This document shows positions 1 to 6,516 of a DNA stretch of 11,682 nucleotides, one piece after another (the stretch's first letter is position 1; every line of letters begins with the position of its first letter). Origin of the DNA: Flavobacterium sp. (GTDB lineage Bacteria; Bacteroidota; Bacteroidia; Flavobacteriales; Flavobacteriaceae). A model generated the notes under the pieces. The model was not told where the DNA came from and searched no databases. It worked only from the letters and a program-made list of their open reading frames with translations. Both the position numbers and the translations under genes were made by a program. The DNA lies in NCBI RefSeq assembly GCF_003525665.1, contig NZ_DQDX01000099.1, positions 1 to 11,682 on the forward strand, given 5' to 3'.

Positions 1-12
1 ATATTTTCGTCT

Positions 13-936
13 ATGAACAATCAAAGAACTTTACTTACCAAACCCGAATTATCAACTGAAAAGTCGTTAAAAACTTTGGTTGAAAACAGAACAGTTTATT
101 CTCTGAATAATTGCGAACTCAACCTTTTTGAAACATATCAAGAATCGCAATTGGTTCCGTTAAAATTTAATGATTTGGTCGTGACAAGTATGCTGCGTGG
201 TAAAAAAGTAATGCATCTTTTTGACGAACCTGGATTTGATTATTTGCCAGGAGAAACAGTTGTAATTCCGTCTAATGTAGAAATGAAAATCGATTTTCCT
301 GAAGCTTCCAAAAATAATCCTACACAATGTTTGGCATTGGCAATCGAACAATCTAAAATTAAAGACACTTTAAATTTCTTAAACGAGCGTTATCCAAAAG
401 AAGGAACCGACCAATTTTGGCAATTGAATTATCAAAATTATTTCTTTTATAACAACGTCGATTTGGCTACGACCATCAACAAACTCATCAAAGAATGCAT
501 GAGCACGTCAATCACAAAAGATGCTTTGGCCGATTTGACTTTGCAAGAATTGTTGATACGAATTATTCAAACGCAAACTGCAAAATCGATTGATGACGGA
601 TTATTTAGTAATCCGAACAATCCAATTTCAGAAGTTATTGAGTTTATCCGATTGAACTTAAAAGAAAACATCAGTTTGAAAAGTTTAAGCGATAAAGCGT
701 GCATGAGTACAACTTCATTTTACCGGTTTTTCAAAAGAGAATTAGGCATGAGTCCGATTGAATTTGTATTGAATGAAAAGATAAAATGTGCCAAAAAATT
801 ACTCAAAAATCCGTCAATTCAAATCAATGAGGTTTGTTATTTATCAGGATTTGAAGATGCCAATTACTTTATTCGATTGTTTAAAAAGCACGAAGGAATT
901 ACTCCGAAACAGTATCAGTTACTTTACGTGAATTAA
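13..936 (+). CDS. AraC-family transcriptional regulator
   Basis: A cytoplasmic DNA-binding regulator, 307 residues. The C-terminal 106 residues are a typical AraC/XylS double helix-turn-helix: first helix-turn-helix about 222-245 (SLSDKACMSTTSFYRFFKRE), second about 269-295 (INEVCYLSGFEDANYFIRLF), then the family ending GITPKQY. Residues about 45-190 resemble the AraC_N type sensor domain (LRGKKVMHLFDEPGFDYLPG, then VVIPSNVEMKIDFPEA), so a small ligand is likely; none can be named. Only 12 bases precede the ATG and they hold no in-frame stop, so a start left of the window cannot be excluded, but the length suits the family. It is followed 8 nt later by an EEP-fold gene. By position its natural target is the aldehyde dehydrogenase at 2237-3742, whose promoter carries a 21-bp-spaced direct repeat. 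The family call is firm; the target is inferred. Confidence 0.93.
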   Translation: MNNQRTLLTKPELSTEKSLKTLVENRTVYSLNNCELNLFETYQESQLVPLKFNDLVVTSMLRGKKVMHLFDEPGFDYLPGETVVIPSNVEMKIDFPEASKNNPTQCLALAIEQSKIKDTLNFLNERYPKEGTDQFWQLNYQNYFFYNNVDLATTINKLIKECMSTSITKDALADLTLQELLIRIIQTQTAKSIDDGLFSNPNNPISEVIEFIRLNLKENISLKSLSDKACMSTTSFYRFFKRELGMSPIEFVLNEKIKCAKKLLKNPSIQINEVCYLSGFEDANYFIRLFKKHEGITPKQYQLLYVN

Positions 937-944
937 TTTTACAA

Positions 945-1673
945 ATGAAAATTATAACTTGGAATTGTAACATGGCTTTTAGGAAAAAAGCAAAATATAT
1001 TTTTGCATATAAGCCAGATATTTTAATTATTCCTGAGTGTGAAAGCCTAGAAAAATTATTTTTTATGGATGGATTAGAAATTCCTAGCGACACAATATGG
1101 TACGGGAAAAATCAAAATAAAGGAATTGGAATTTTTGCATTCAATAATTATAAACTCGAATTACTTAAATGCCATAACCCTAGTTTTAAAGATGTGTTAC
1201 CTATTTCAGTAACTAGTGCTAATCATGATTTTATTTTGTTTGCAATTTGGGCAAATAATCCAGAAGACAAAGATGGTGCTTATGTTACACAAGTATGGAA
1301 AGCCATAAATTATTACGAAAAGTTACTATCCGAAACTAAAACTATTTTAATAGGAGATTTTAATAGTAATAAAATTTGGGACAAATCAAGAAGAGAAGGA
1401 AATCACTCAACAGTGGTTGAAAAATTGGAAGAAAAAAAAATCTATAGTACTTATCATAAATTTTTTAATCAAATTCAGGGTAAAGAAGAACATCCAACAC
1501 TATATATGTATAGACATAGAGATAAACCATACCATATTGATTATTGCTTCGCTTCAAAAGATTTTATAGAAAATTTAAAATCTGTAGAAATTGGAGCTTA
1601 TGAAGATTGGTACATGTATAGTGATCACAAACCATTGATTGTTGAATTCAATGATTTGTTGACTAAAATATAA
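945..1673 (+). CDS. Endonuclease/exonuclease/phosphatase (EEP) fold family protein
   Basis: A 242-residue metal-dependent phosphoesterase of the DNase I/ExoIII-like fold. All usual active-site motifs are visible: TWNCN with N7, PECE with E31, IGDFNSN with D138 and N140, HIDY with D199, and SDHKP with D227/H228 close to the C terminus. No signal peptide or membrane segment is seen, so it should act in the cytoplasm. Substrate cannot be told from the sequence: relatives cut DNA, RNA, lipids or nucleotides. It begins 8 nt after the AraC gene and so is probably cotranscribed with it; its stop lies 9 nt from the convergent DUF779 stop with no strong hairpin between. The gene is AT-rich: bases 961-1080 contain 32 G+C of 120, against 53 of 120 in a pheT sample (4141-4260). 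That suggests it is a later arrival in the aldehyde locus. Confidence 0.88.
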   Translation: MKIITWNCNMAFRKKAKYIFAYKPDILIIPECESLEKLFFMDGLEIPSDTIWYGKNQNKGIGIFAFNNYKLELLKCHNPSFKDVLPISVTSANHDFILFAIWANNPEDKDGAYVTQVWKAINYYEKLLSETKTILIGDFNSNKIWDKSRREGNHSTVVEKLEEKKIYSTYHKFFNQIQGKEEHPTLYMYRHRDKPYHIDYCFASKDFIENLKSVEIGAYEDWYMYSDHKPLIVEFNDLLTKI

Positions 1674-1682
1674 AAATTTAAA

Positions 1683-2057
1683 TTATTCAATATATTTTAC
1701 TGGTTCTAAATCTTTCTCTTCGTCTTCGGTGAAAATTCGATATTCAATTTGAAACGTTTTTTTCAAAGGAGTTTCCAATGAAAATCCGCCAACTCCAAAA
1801 GCATCAATTACTTTCAAGGTAAAATGCGCATGTTTCCAATATTCGAATAAATCTTTGTCTACCCAAAACTCTGTGTTTTCAATAGTTCCGATGCAAACGT
1901 CACCCATTCGTTGGTAAAAACCACCTTTTTCAAAACATTGTGGTTGCGTTCCTTCACAACATCCGCCAGCTTGATAAAACATCAAATCGCCGTGCTTTTC
2001 CTGCAGAATATGTATTAAATCTATTGCTTCTTTTGTAGCATCAAGTCGTTTTGTCAT
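1683..2057 (-). CDS. DUF779 family protein, aldehyde dehydrogenase-associated
   Basis: A 124-residue soluble protein recognised as DUF779 (COG3564) by the segment GDLMFYQAGGCCEGTQPQCF at residues 24-42, followed by GDVCIG and the WVDKDLFEYWKHAHFTL block. Its biochemical role is unknown. DUF779 genes are repeatedly found beside aldehyde dehydrogenases of the AcoD/ExaC type, which is also the case here: it lies 179 nt downstream of the dehydrogenase on the same strand. The cysteines C33, C34, C41 and C55 and histidines H76 and H78 are candidates for metal binding or redox chemistry; this is inference. A terminator-like hairpin lies between the dehydrogenase and this gene, and a TTG-N18-TAATTTTA promoter-like sequence sits just upstream, so it is probably at least partly transcribed on its own. 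The start ATG fits the family N terminus. Confidence 0.9.
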   Translation of the reverse strand: MTKRLDATKEAIDLIHILQEKHGDLMFYQAGGCCEGTQPQCFEKGGFYQRMGDVCIGTIENTEFWVDKDLFEYWKHAHFTLKVIDAFGVGGFSLETPLKKTFQIEYRIFTEDEEKDLEPVKYIE

Positions 2058-2085
2058 TTGATAATAATTTTGAAATAAATGTTTT

Positions 2086-2114
2086 TAAAATTAAACCTTA
2101 ATTTTGTTTATCAA
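2086..2114 (-). promoter_or_regulatory. Possible promoter of the DUF779 gene
   Basis: On the minus strand TTG (2114-2112) is followed after 18 nt by TAATTTTA (2093-2086). This matches the flavobacterial pattern TTG-N17-23-TAnnTTTG except for the last base. Transcription would start near 2080, about 20-25 nt before the ATG. Independent transcription makes sense because a terminator separates this gene from the dehydrogenase. The sequence is AT-rich, so a chance match is possible. Confidence 0.4.
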
Positions 2115-2139
2115 CAGTAAACTAAAAAAGCATTACTAA

Positions 2140-2161
2140 TTTGGTGCGATTCCTACGGAAT
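2140..2161. repeat. Small imperfectly explained intergenic motif (ATTCCTACGGAAT palindrome)
   Basis: The gap between the dehydrogenase terminator and the DUF779 promoter contains ATTCC-TAC-GGAAT (2149-2161), a 5-bp inverted repeat followed by GACAAA. From memory, similar ATTCC...GGAATGACA segments recur between genes in flavobacterial genomes, so this may be a remnant of a dispersed short repeat. Overlapping it, 2140-2150 matches 9 of 11 bases of the dehydrogenase operator repeat (TTTTGTGCTAT). Both readings are tentative. Confidence 0.3.
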
Positions 2162-2180
2162 GACAAAGTAGTGACAAAAT

Positions 2181-2218
2181 AAAAAAACCTACAAGATCAA
2201 AAAAGACCTTGCAGGTTT
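2181..2218 (-). terminator. Rho-independent terminator of the aldehyde dehydrogenase gene
   Basis: Arms 2185-2198 and 2205-2218 pair over 14 positions with two mismatches around a loop of six A (2199-2204). Read on the minus strand the hairpin runs into a T tract (complement of the A run 2181-2187, then more T). It lies just after the dehydrogenase stop and before DUF779, so it should end or reduce dehydrogenase transcription before DUF779. Confidence 0.8.
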
Positions 2219-2236
2219 GTTCAACCAATCAATATA

Positions 2237-3742
2237 CTAAAAGAATCCTAATTTCTTTTTATCGTAAGAAATCAACATGTTTTTAGTTTGACGGTAATGA
2301 CCAAGCATCATTTTATGATTTTCTCTTCCAATTCCTGATTGTTTGTAACCTCCAAATGGCGCGCCTGCAGGATACGAATGGTATTGATTTACCCAAACTC
2401 TTCCGGCTTGAACTGCTCTTGGAACTTGATAAATTTCGTGTGCATCGCGTGTCCAAACTCCAGCTCCTAAACCATACATTGTGTCATTTGCAATAGCAAT
2501 TGCTTCTTCTGTAGTTTTAAAAGTAGTGACTGCCAAAACTGGTCCGAAGATTTCTTCCTGAAAAATTCGCATTTTATTATGACCTTTAAAAATCGTTGGT
2601 TTGATGTAATAGCCGCCAACATGATCGCCTTCGAAAACATTTTCATCGCCACCAGTTAGAACTTCTGCACCTTCTTCTTTTCCTAATTTTATGTAGGCCA
2701 TGATTTTCTCTTTCTGAACTAACGAAGCCTGAGCGCCAATCATAGTTGCCATATCCAACGGATTTCCAGCTACAATTGCTTCCGTTCTTTCGATAACTCT
2801 TGCGATGAATTTGTCATAAATATCTTCGTGAACTAACAATCTTGATGGACAAGTACAAATTTCACCTTGATTTAAAGCAAATAAAACCGCGCCTTCAATA
2901 GCTTTATCGAAGAAATCATCATCATGATCTGCTACTGATTTCATGAAAATATTTGGAGATTTTCCACCTAATTCTAATGTAACTGGAATGATATTTTCAG
3001 TAGCATATTGCATTACTAATCTACCAGTTGTAGTAGATCCTGTGAATGCTGCTTTAGCCACTTTTTTATTTGTAACCAACGCACGACCTAGTTCAGAACC
3101 AAATCCGTTAACGATATTTACAACACCTGCAGGCAATAAATCACCAATTAATTCTATCATAACCATAATAGAAATTGGAGTGCTTTCGGCTGGTTTTAAA
3201 ACAACCGTATTTCCTGCTGCTAATGCTGGAGCTAATTTCCAAACCGCCATCAAAATTGGAAAATTCCATGGGATAATTTGAGCAATTACGCCTAATGGTT
3301 CGCTTAAAGCGATAGAAACTGTATTGGCATCCAACTCAGCAATTGTGCTTTCTTCGGCACGAATTACACCTGCAAAATATCTAAAGTGATCAATTGCTAA
3401 AGGCATATCTGCATAAGTGGTTTCACGAATAGGTTTTCCGTTATCAACTGCTTCAACAGCTGCTAAATACGCCAAATTATCTTCAAGAACTTGAGCAATT
3501 TTGTTTAACAAAATACTACGTTCTGTTACCGAAGTTTTTCCCCAAGTTTCAAATGCTTTGTGCGCTGCATCAACTGCCAATTCTAAATCTTCTTTAGATG
3601 AATGTGCTGCTTGCGTAAACACTTTTCCATCAATTGGAGAAACTACATCAAAGTAGTTTCCGTTAACTGGAGCGACGAATTTTCCTCCTATATAATTATC
3701 ATACTTTGCCTTAAAATCAGGTCTTTGTGCTATATTGCTCAT
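2237..3742 (-). CDS. NAD(P)-dependent aldehyde dehydrogenase, AcoD/ExaC (acetaldehyde dehydrogenase II) type
   Basis: A 501-residue soluble enzyme that oxidises an aldehyde to the carboxylic acid with NAD(P)+. Full family length and all key residues are present: PWNFP with N160, KPAE with K183 and E186, the nucleotide-binding FTGSTTTG at 233-240, the general base in LELGG (E257), the nucleophile C296 in NQGEICTCPSR, and EEIFGPV with E397. The EICTCPSR form and the tail ending YDKKKLGFF are typical of the acetaldehyde/short-chain AcoD-ExaC branch; the exact substrate is an inference. The start at 3742 gives the expected N terminus (IAQRPDFKAKYDNYIGGKFV). Upstream are a -7 element and two 21-bp-spaced direct repeats, suggesting activation by the AraC-family regulator at 13-936. 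A DUF779 partner gene follows on the same strand after a terminator. Confidence 0.95.
   Translation of the reverse strand: MSNIAQRPDFKAKYDNYIGGKFVAPVNGNYFDVVSPIDGKVFTQAAHSSKEDLELAVDAAHKAFETWGKTSVTERSILLNKIAQVLEDNLAYLAAVEAVDNGKPIRETTYADMPLAIDHFRYFAGVIRAEESTIAELDANTVSIALSEPLGVIAQIIPWNFPILMAVWKLAPALAAGNTVVLKPAESTPISIMVMIELIGDLLPAGVVNIVNGFGSELGRALVTNKKVAKAAFTGSTTTGRLVMQYATENIIPVTLELGGKSPNIFMKSVADHDDDFFDKAIEGAVLFALNQGEICTCPSRLLVHEDIYDKFIARVIERTEAIVAGNPLDMATMIGAQASLVQKEKIMAYIKLGKEEGAEVLTGGDENVFEGDHVGGYYIKPTIFKGHNKMRIFQEEIFGPVLAVTTFKTTEEAIAIANDTMYGLGAGVWTRDAHEIYQVPRAVQAGRVWVNQYHSYPAGAPFGGYKQSGIGRENHKMMLGHYRQTKNMLISYDKKKLGFF
3724..3733. promoter_or_regulatory. Inverted copy of the operator half-site inside the dehydrogenase start
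   Basis: TTTGTGCTAT here is a perfect 10-base inverted match to ATAGCACAAA of the upstream direct repeats. It falls in codons 4-7 (Ile-Ala-Gln-Arg) of the dehydrogenase. It could be a third regulator contact, but the Ile-Ala-Gln codons alone would give most of it. Confidence 0.3.
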
Positions 3743-3764
3743 GTTTGTAAAATTTAAGTTTTAT

Positions 3765-3772
3765 CAAAAGTA
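3765..3772 (-). promoter_or_regulatory. -7 element of the aldehyde dehydrogenase promoter
   Basis: The minus strand reads TACTTTTG, a full match to the Bacteroidota -7 consensus TAnnTTTG, placing the transcript start near 3760, about 20 nt before the ATG. No TTG lies 17-23 nt upstream (nearest are at 11 and 26 nt). Lack of a proper -33 box fits a promoter that depends on an activator bound at the adjacent repeats. Confidence 0.6.
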
Positions 3773-3792
3773 GTTTCTAAAATCAAATAGAA

Positions 3793-3824
3793 ATAGCACA
3801 AAAAGTTCATTTGATAGCACAAAA
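3793..3824. promoter_or_regulatory. Putative AraC-family operator: two 11-bp direct repeats 21 bp apart
   Basis: ATAGCACAAAA occurs at 3793-3803 and again, without mismatch, at 3814-3824. The offset is exactly 21 bp, two helical turns, so both copies face the same side of the DNA, as in AraC-family tandem half-sites. Relative to the -7 element at 3765-3772 the proximal copy covers the -33 position and the distal copy lies just upstream, the arrangement of class II activation. The AraC-family gene at 13-936 is the obvious candidate protein; that link is inferred. Confidence 0.6.
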
Positions 3825-3935
3825 TTGATAACAATGTAATTTTAACATGATTTTATTATACAAAGCAGAAAAATATAACAAATAATTAATGAATTTAATA
3901 ATTTAAAAGAAGCGTGTATTTGAACAAAATATAAT

Positions 3936-3965
3936 TTGATGTAAATACAACAATGCGTATCTTTG
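3936..3965 (+). promoter_or_regulatory. Promoter of pheT
   Basis: TTG (3936-3938), 19 nt spacer, TATCTTTG (3958-3965) followed by C is an excellent match to the flavobacterial consensus TTG-N17-23-TAnnTTTG. Transcription should start near 3970, leaving a leader of only about 20 nt before the ATG at 3992. That leader is too short for a T-box or peptide attenuator. Confidence 0.85.
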
Positions 3966-3991
3966 CAACCTCAAAAAAACAAACGATTACA

Positions 3992-6418
3992 ATGAAGATT
4001 TCTTACAACTGGATTAAACAATTTTTGAAAATAGATTCAACTTCGGAAGATGTTGCTTCGATGTTAACCGATTTAGGATTGGAAGTAGAAATAGTTGAAA
4101 AATACCAATCTGTAAAAGGTGGATTGGAAGGCGTTGTTGTAGGTCATGTTTTGACTTGCGAAAAACATCCAGATGCCGATCGCTTGAATATTACAACTGT
4201 TGATTTGGGTACTGGAACTCCGGTTCAAATTGTATGTGGCGCAAGTAATGTTGCCGCTGGACAAAAAGTACCAGTTGCTACCATTGGAACAAAATTGTTT
4301 GACAAAGACGGAGTAGAATTTGAAATAAAAAAAGGGAAAATTCGCGGACAAGAAAGTCACGGAATGATTTGTGCCGAAGACGAATTAGGTCTTGGAACTT
4401 CTCACGACGGAATCATGATTTTAGATTCAAAATTACAACCTGGAACGCCAGCTGCGACCGTTTTTAATATCGAAAATGATGAAGTTTTTGAAATTGGATT
4501 AACTCCAAATCGTGCCGATGCTATGTCGCACATGGGCGTTGCTCGTGACTTGCGTGCAGGATTAATTCAGAAAAACCCAACGGTTTCACTTGAATTAATT
4601 ACGCCATCCGTTTCTAAATTTAAAGTTGATAAAAGAATTCTCAAAATTGATATTGATGTAAAAAATGCCACGCTAGCTCCAAGATATTGTGGAGTTACCA
4701 TTTCTGGTGTTACAATAAAACCTTCACCAAGTTGGTTACAAAATCGTTTGAAATCAATTGGATTAACTCCAAAAAATAACGTAATTGACGTAACTAATTA
4801 TGTTTTGCACGAATTAGGTCAACCATTACATGCATTTGATGCTTCAAAAATCAACGGAAAAGTTACTGTAAAAACTGTTGAAGCTGGAACAAAGTTTACA
4901 ACTCTTGATGATATTGAACGTACTTTACACGAAGAAGATTTAGTAATTTGCGACGATAAAGGTCCGATGTGTTTGGCTGGAGTTTTTGGTGGAAAAAATT
5001 CGGGAGTTTCAGAAAACACAACTACACTATTTTTAGAAAGTGCTTATTTTAATCCGGTTGCGATTCGTAAAACTGCTAAACGTCATGGTTTAAGCACCGA
5101 TGCATCGTTCCGTTTTGAAAGAGGAATTGATCCAACAATAACAGAATATGCTTTAAAACGTGCAGCACTTTTAATTCAAGAAGTTGCTGGTGGCGAAATC
5201 ACATCAGATGTAATTGATATTTATCCAAAGAAAATTGAAGATTTCACCGTTTTCTTAAATTTTGAGAAAGCCAATAAATTAATAGGTCAAGAATTACCAA
5301 AAGAAACAATTAAAAAAATTGTTGCGTCTTTAGACATTAAAGTAAACAGTTCATCGGATGCTGGTTTGGGATTAATAATTCCTGCCTATCGTGTTGACGT
5401 TCAGCGTGAAGTTGACGTTATTGAAGAGATTTTGAGAGTTTATGGCTACAACAACATCAACTTTACTAAAAAGTTTCATGCAACAGTTGCCAAAGCGCCA
5501 AGAACAGAAGATTATAAAGTTCAAAATATAGTAGCTTCACAATTGAATTCGTTTGGATTTCATGAAATGATGGCCAATTCTTTAACAACTCCAGATTACG
5601 TAAAATTATCTGATTTGCTAAAAGAAGAATATAATGTAGTGATGTTAAATCCGTTGAGTAATGATTTATCAGCGATGCGTCAATCGTTGTTGTTCTCTGG
5701 ATTGGAAGCTGTTTCGTATAATATCAACAGAAAAAATAGCGATTTAAAGTTATTTGAATTCGGAAAAAGCTACCGCAAGTTATTATCAGGATATAATGAA
5801 AAGAAACATTTAACGTTATTTTCAACAGGAAATAGAACGTTAGAAAGTTGGACAAATACGCAAAAACCAACCGATTTCTTCTTGTTCAAAGGCTATGTAA
5901 ATTCGATTTTATCACGATTAGGATTTGATAAAACTCAAAACACACCAGTAGAAAACGATGTTTTTGCAGAAGGAATTGGATTCACTTATGGCAAAGATGT
6001 TTTGGTAGAAATGGGAACGGTTAAAAAATCGATTTTAAAACATTTTGACATTAAGCAAGAAGTATTTTATGCAGATTTCAACTGGGATTTGGTTCTAAAA
6101 TTATTATCGAATAAAATAAAATACACAGCAATTCCGAAATATCCTGAAGTTCGTAGAGATTTTGCTTTATTAGTAGATTCTTCTGTAGCCTTCGAATCGG
6201 TTTATAAAGTGGCGCGTCAAACCGAGAAATCACTTTTAAAAGAAATCAATTTATTTGACGTTTATGAAGGTCAAAATCTACCAGAAGGAAAGAAATCGTA
6301 TGCTGTGAGTTTCATTATTCAAGATGCAACAAAAACACTTACCGATACTCAAATTGATAAAATTATGAGCAAGTTGCAAAACAATTTTGAAACCGAACTT
6401 GGAGCGCAACTTCGATAA
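3992..6418 (+). CDS. pheT: Phenylalanine--tRNA ligase beta subunit
   Basis: Beta subunit (808 residues) of the cytoplasmic alpha2-beta2 enzyme that charges tRNA-Phe. Domains in order: N-terminal MKISYNWIKQFL segment; EMAP-II-like tRNA-binding OB fold about 42-150 (VVVGHVLTCEKHPDADRLNI, then GKIRGQESHGMICAEDELGLG); B3/B4 editing region about 215-385 (VIDVTNYVLHELGQPLHAFD and GLSTDASFRFERGIDP); B5 DNA-binding-like region about 410-485; a catalytic-like core; and the C-terminal FDX-ACB anticodon-binding domain about 710-808 (PKYPEVRRDFALLVD). The start is taken at 3992, not the in-frame ATG at 3953, because the promoter -7 box covers 3958-3965, so the earlier ATG would not be transcribed, and MKISYNW is the family N terminus. 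The alpha subunit gene is not in the window, as is common in Bacteroidota. A terminator follows directly. Confidence 0.97.
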   Translation: MKISYNWIKQFLKIDSTSEDVASMLTDLGLEVEIVEKYQSVKGGLEGVVVGHVLTCEKHPDADRLNITTVDLGTGTPVQIVCGASNVAAGQKVPVATIGTKLFDKDGVEFEIKKGKIRGQESHGMICAEDELGLGTSHDGIMILDSKLQPGTPAATVFNIENDEVFEIGLTPNRADAMSHMGVARDLRAGLIQKNPTVSLELITPSVSKFKVDKRILKIDIDVKNATLAPRYCGVTISGVTIKPSPSWLQNRLKSIGLTPKNNVIDVTNYVLHELGQPLHAFDASKINGKVTVKTVEAGTKFTTLDDIERTLHEEDLVICDDKGPMCLAGVFGGKNSGVSENTTTLFLESAYFNPVAIRKTAKRHGLSTDASFRFERGIDPTITEYALKRAALLIQEVAGGEITSDVIDIYPKKIEDFTVFLNFEKANKLIGQELPKETIKKIVASLDIKVNSSSDAGLGLIIPAYRVDVQREVDVIEEILRVYGYNNINFTKKFHATVAKAPRTEDYKVQNIVASQLNSFGFHEMMANSLTTPDYVKLSDLLKEEYNVVMLNPLSNDLSAMRQSLLFSGLEAVSYNINRKNSDLKLFEFGKSYRKLLSGYNEKKHLTLFSTGNRTLESWTNTQKPTDFFLFKGYVNSILSRLGFDKTQNTPVENDVFAEGIGFTYGKDVLVEMGTVKKSILKHFDIKQEVFYADFNWDLVLKLLSNKIKYTAIPKYPEVRRDFALLVDSSVAFESVYKVARQTEKSLLKEINLFDVYEGQNLPEGKKSYAVSFIIQDATKTLTDTQIDKIMSKLQNNFETELGAQLR

Positions 6419-6439
6419 AAAATTAAATACAATAGCTAC

Positions 6440-6469
6440 ATCCCAAGACCAACCTCTTGGGATTTTTTT
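6440..6469 (+). terminator. Rho-independent terminator of pheT
   Basis: A perfect 9-bp stem, ATCCCAAGA (6440-6448) with TCTTGGGAT (6455-6463), closes a six-base loop and is followed by a run of T to 6469. It starts 22 nt after the pheT stop. Confidence 0.92.
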
Positions 6470-6474
6470 ATCTT

Positions 6475-6482
6475 TACATTTG
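6475..6482 (+). promoter_or_regulatory. Possible -7 element for the glycosyltransferase gene
   Basis: TACATTTG matches TAnnTTTG and lies 34 nt before the ATG at 6517, just past the pheT terminator. The nearest TTG upstream (6457-6459) is only 15 nt away and lies in the terminator stem, so the -33 part is poor. Confidence 0.35.
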
Positions 6483-6516
6483 ATTAAAAACAAATCATTT
6501 CTAAAACTTGTAAAAT

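Noticed and set aside
1665..1698. AAAATATA/TATATTTT inverted repeat between the convergent EEP and DUF779 genes as a terminator
   Set aside because: The stem is only A/T and the loop is long; such repeats are expected by chance in this composition.
2943..3281. 112-codon open frame on the plus strand
   Set aside because: It lies antisense within the aldehyde dehydrogenase, whose active-site motifs prove the minus-strand frame; the peptide resembles no family and has low-complexity AT-driven composition.
13..3742. AraC, EEP, DUF779 and dehydrogenase as a new defence system
   Set aside because: No defence-type domains, phage or mobile-element signs are present; the set is better explained as an aldehyde oxidation locus with one extra gene.
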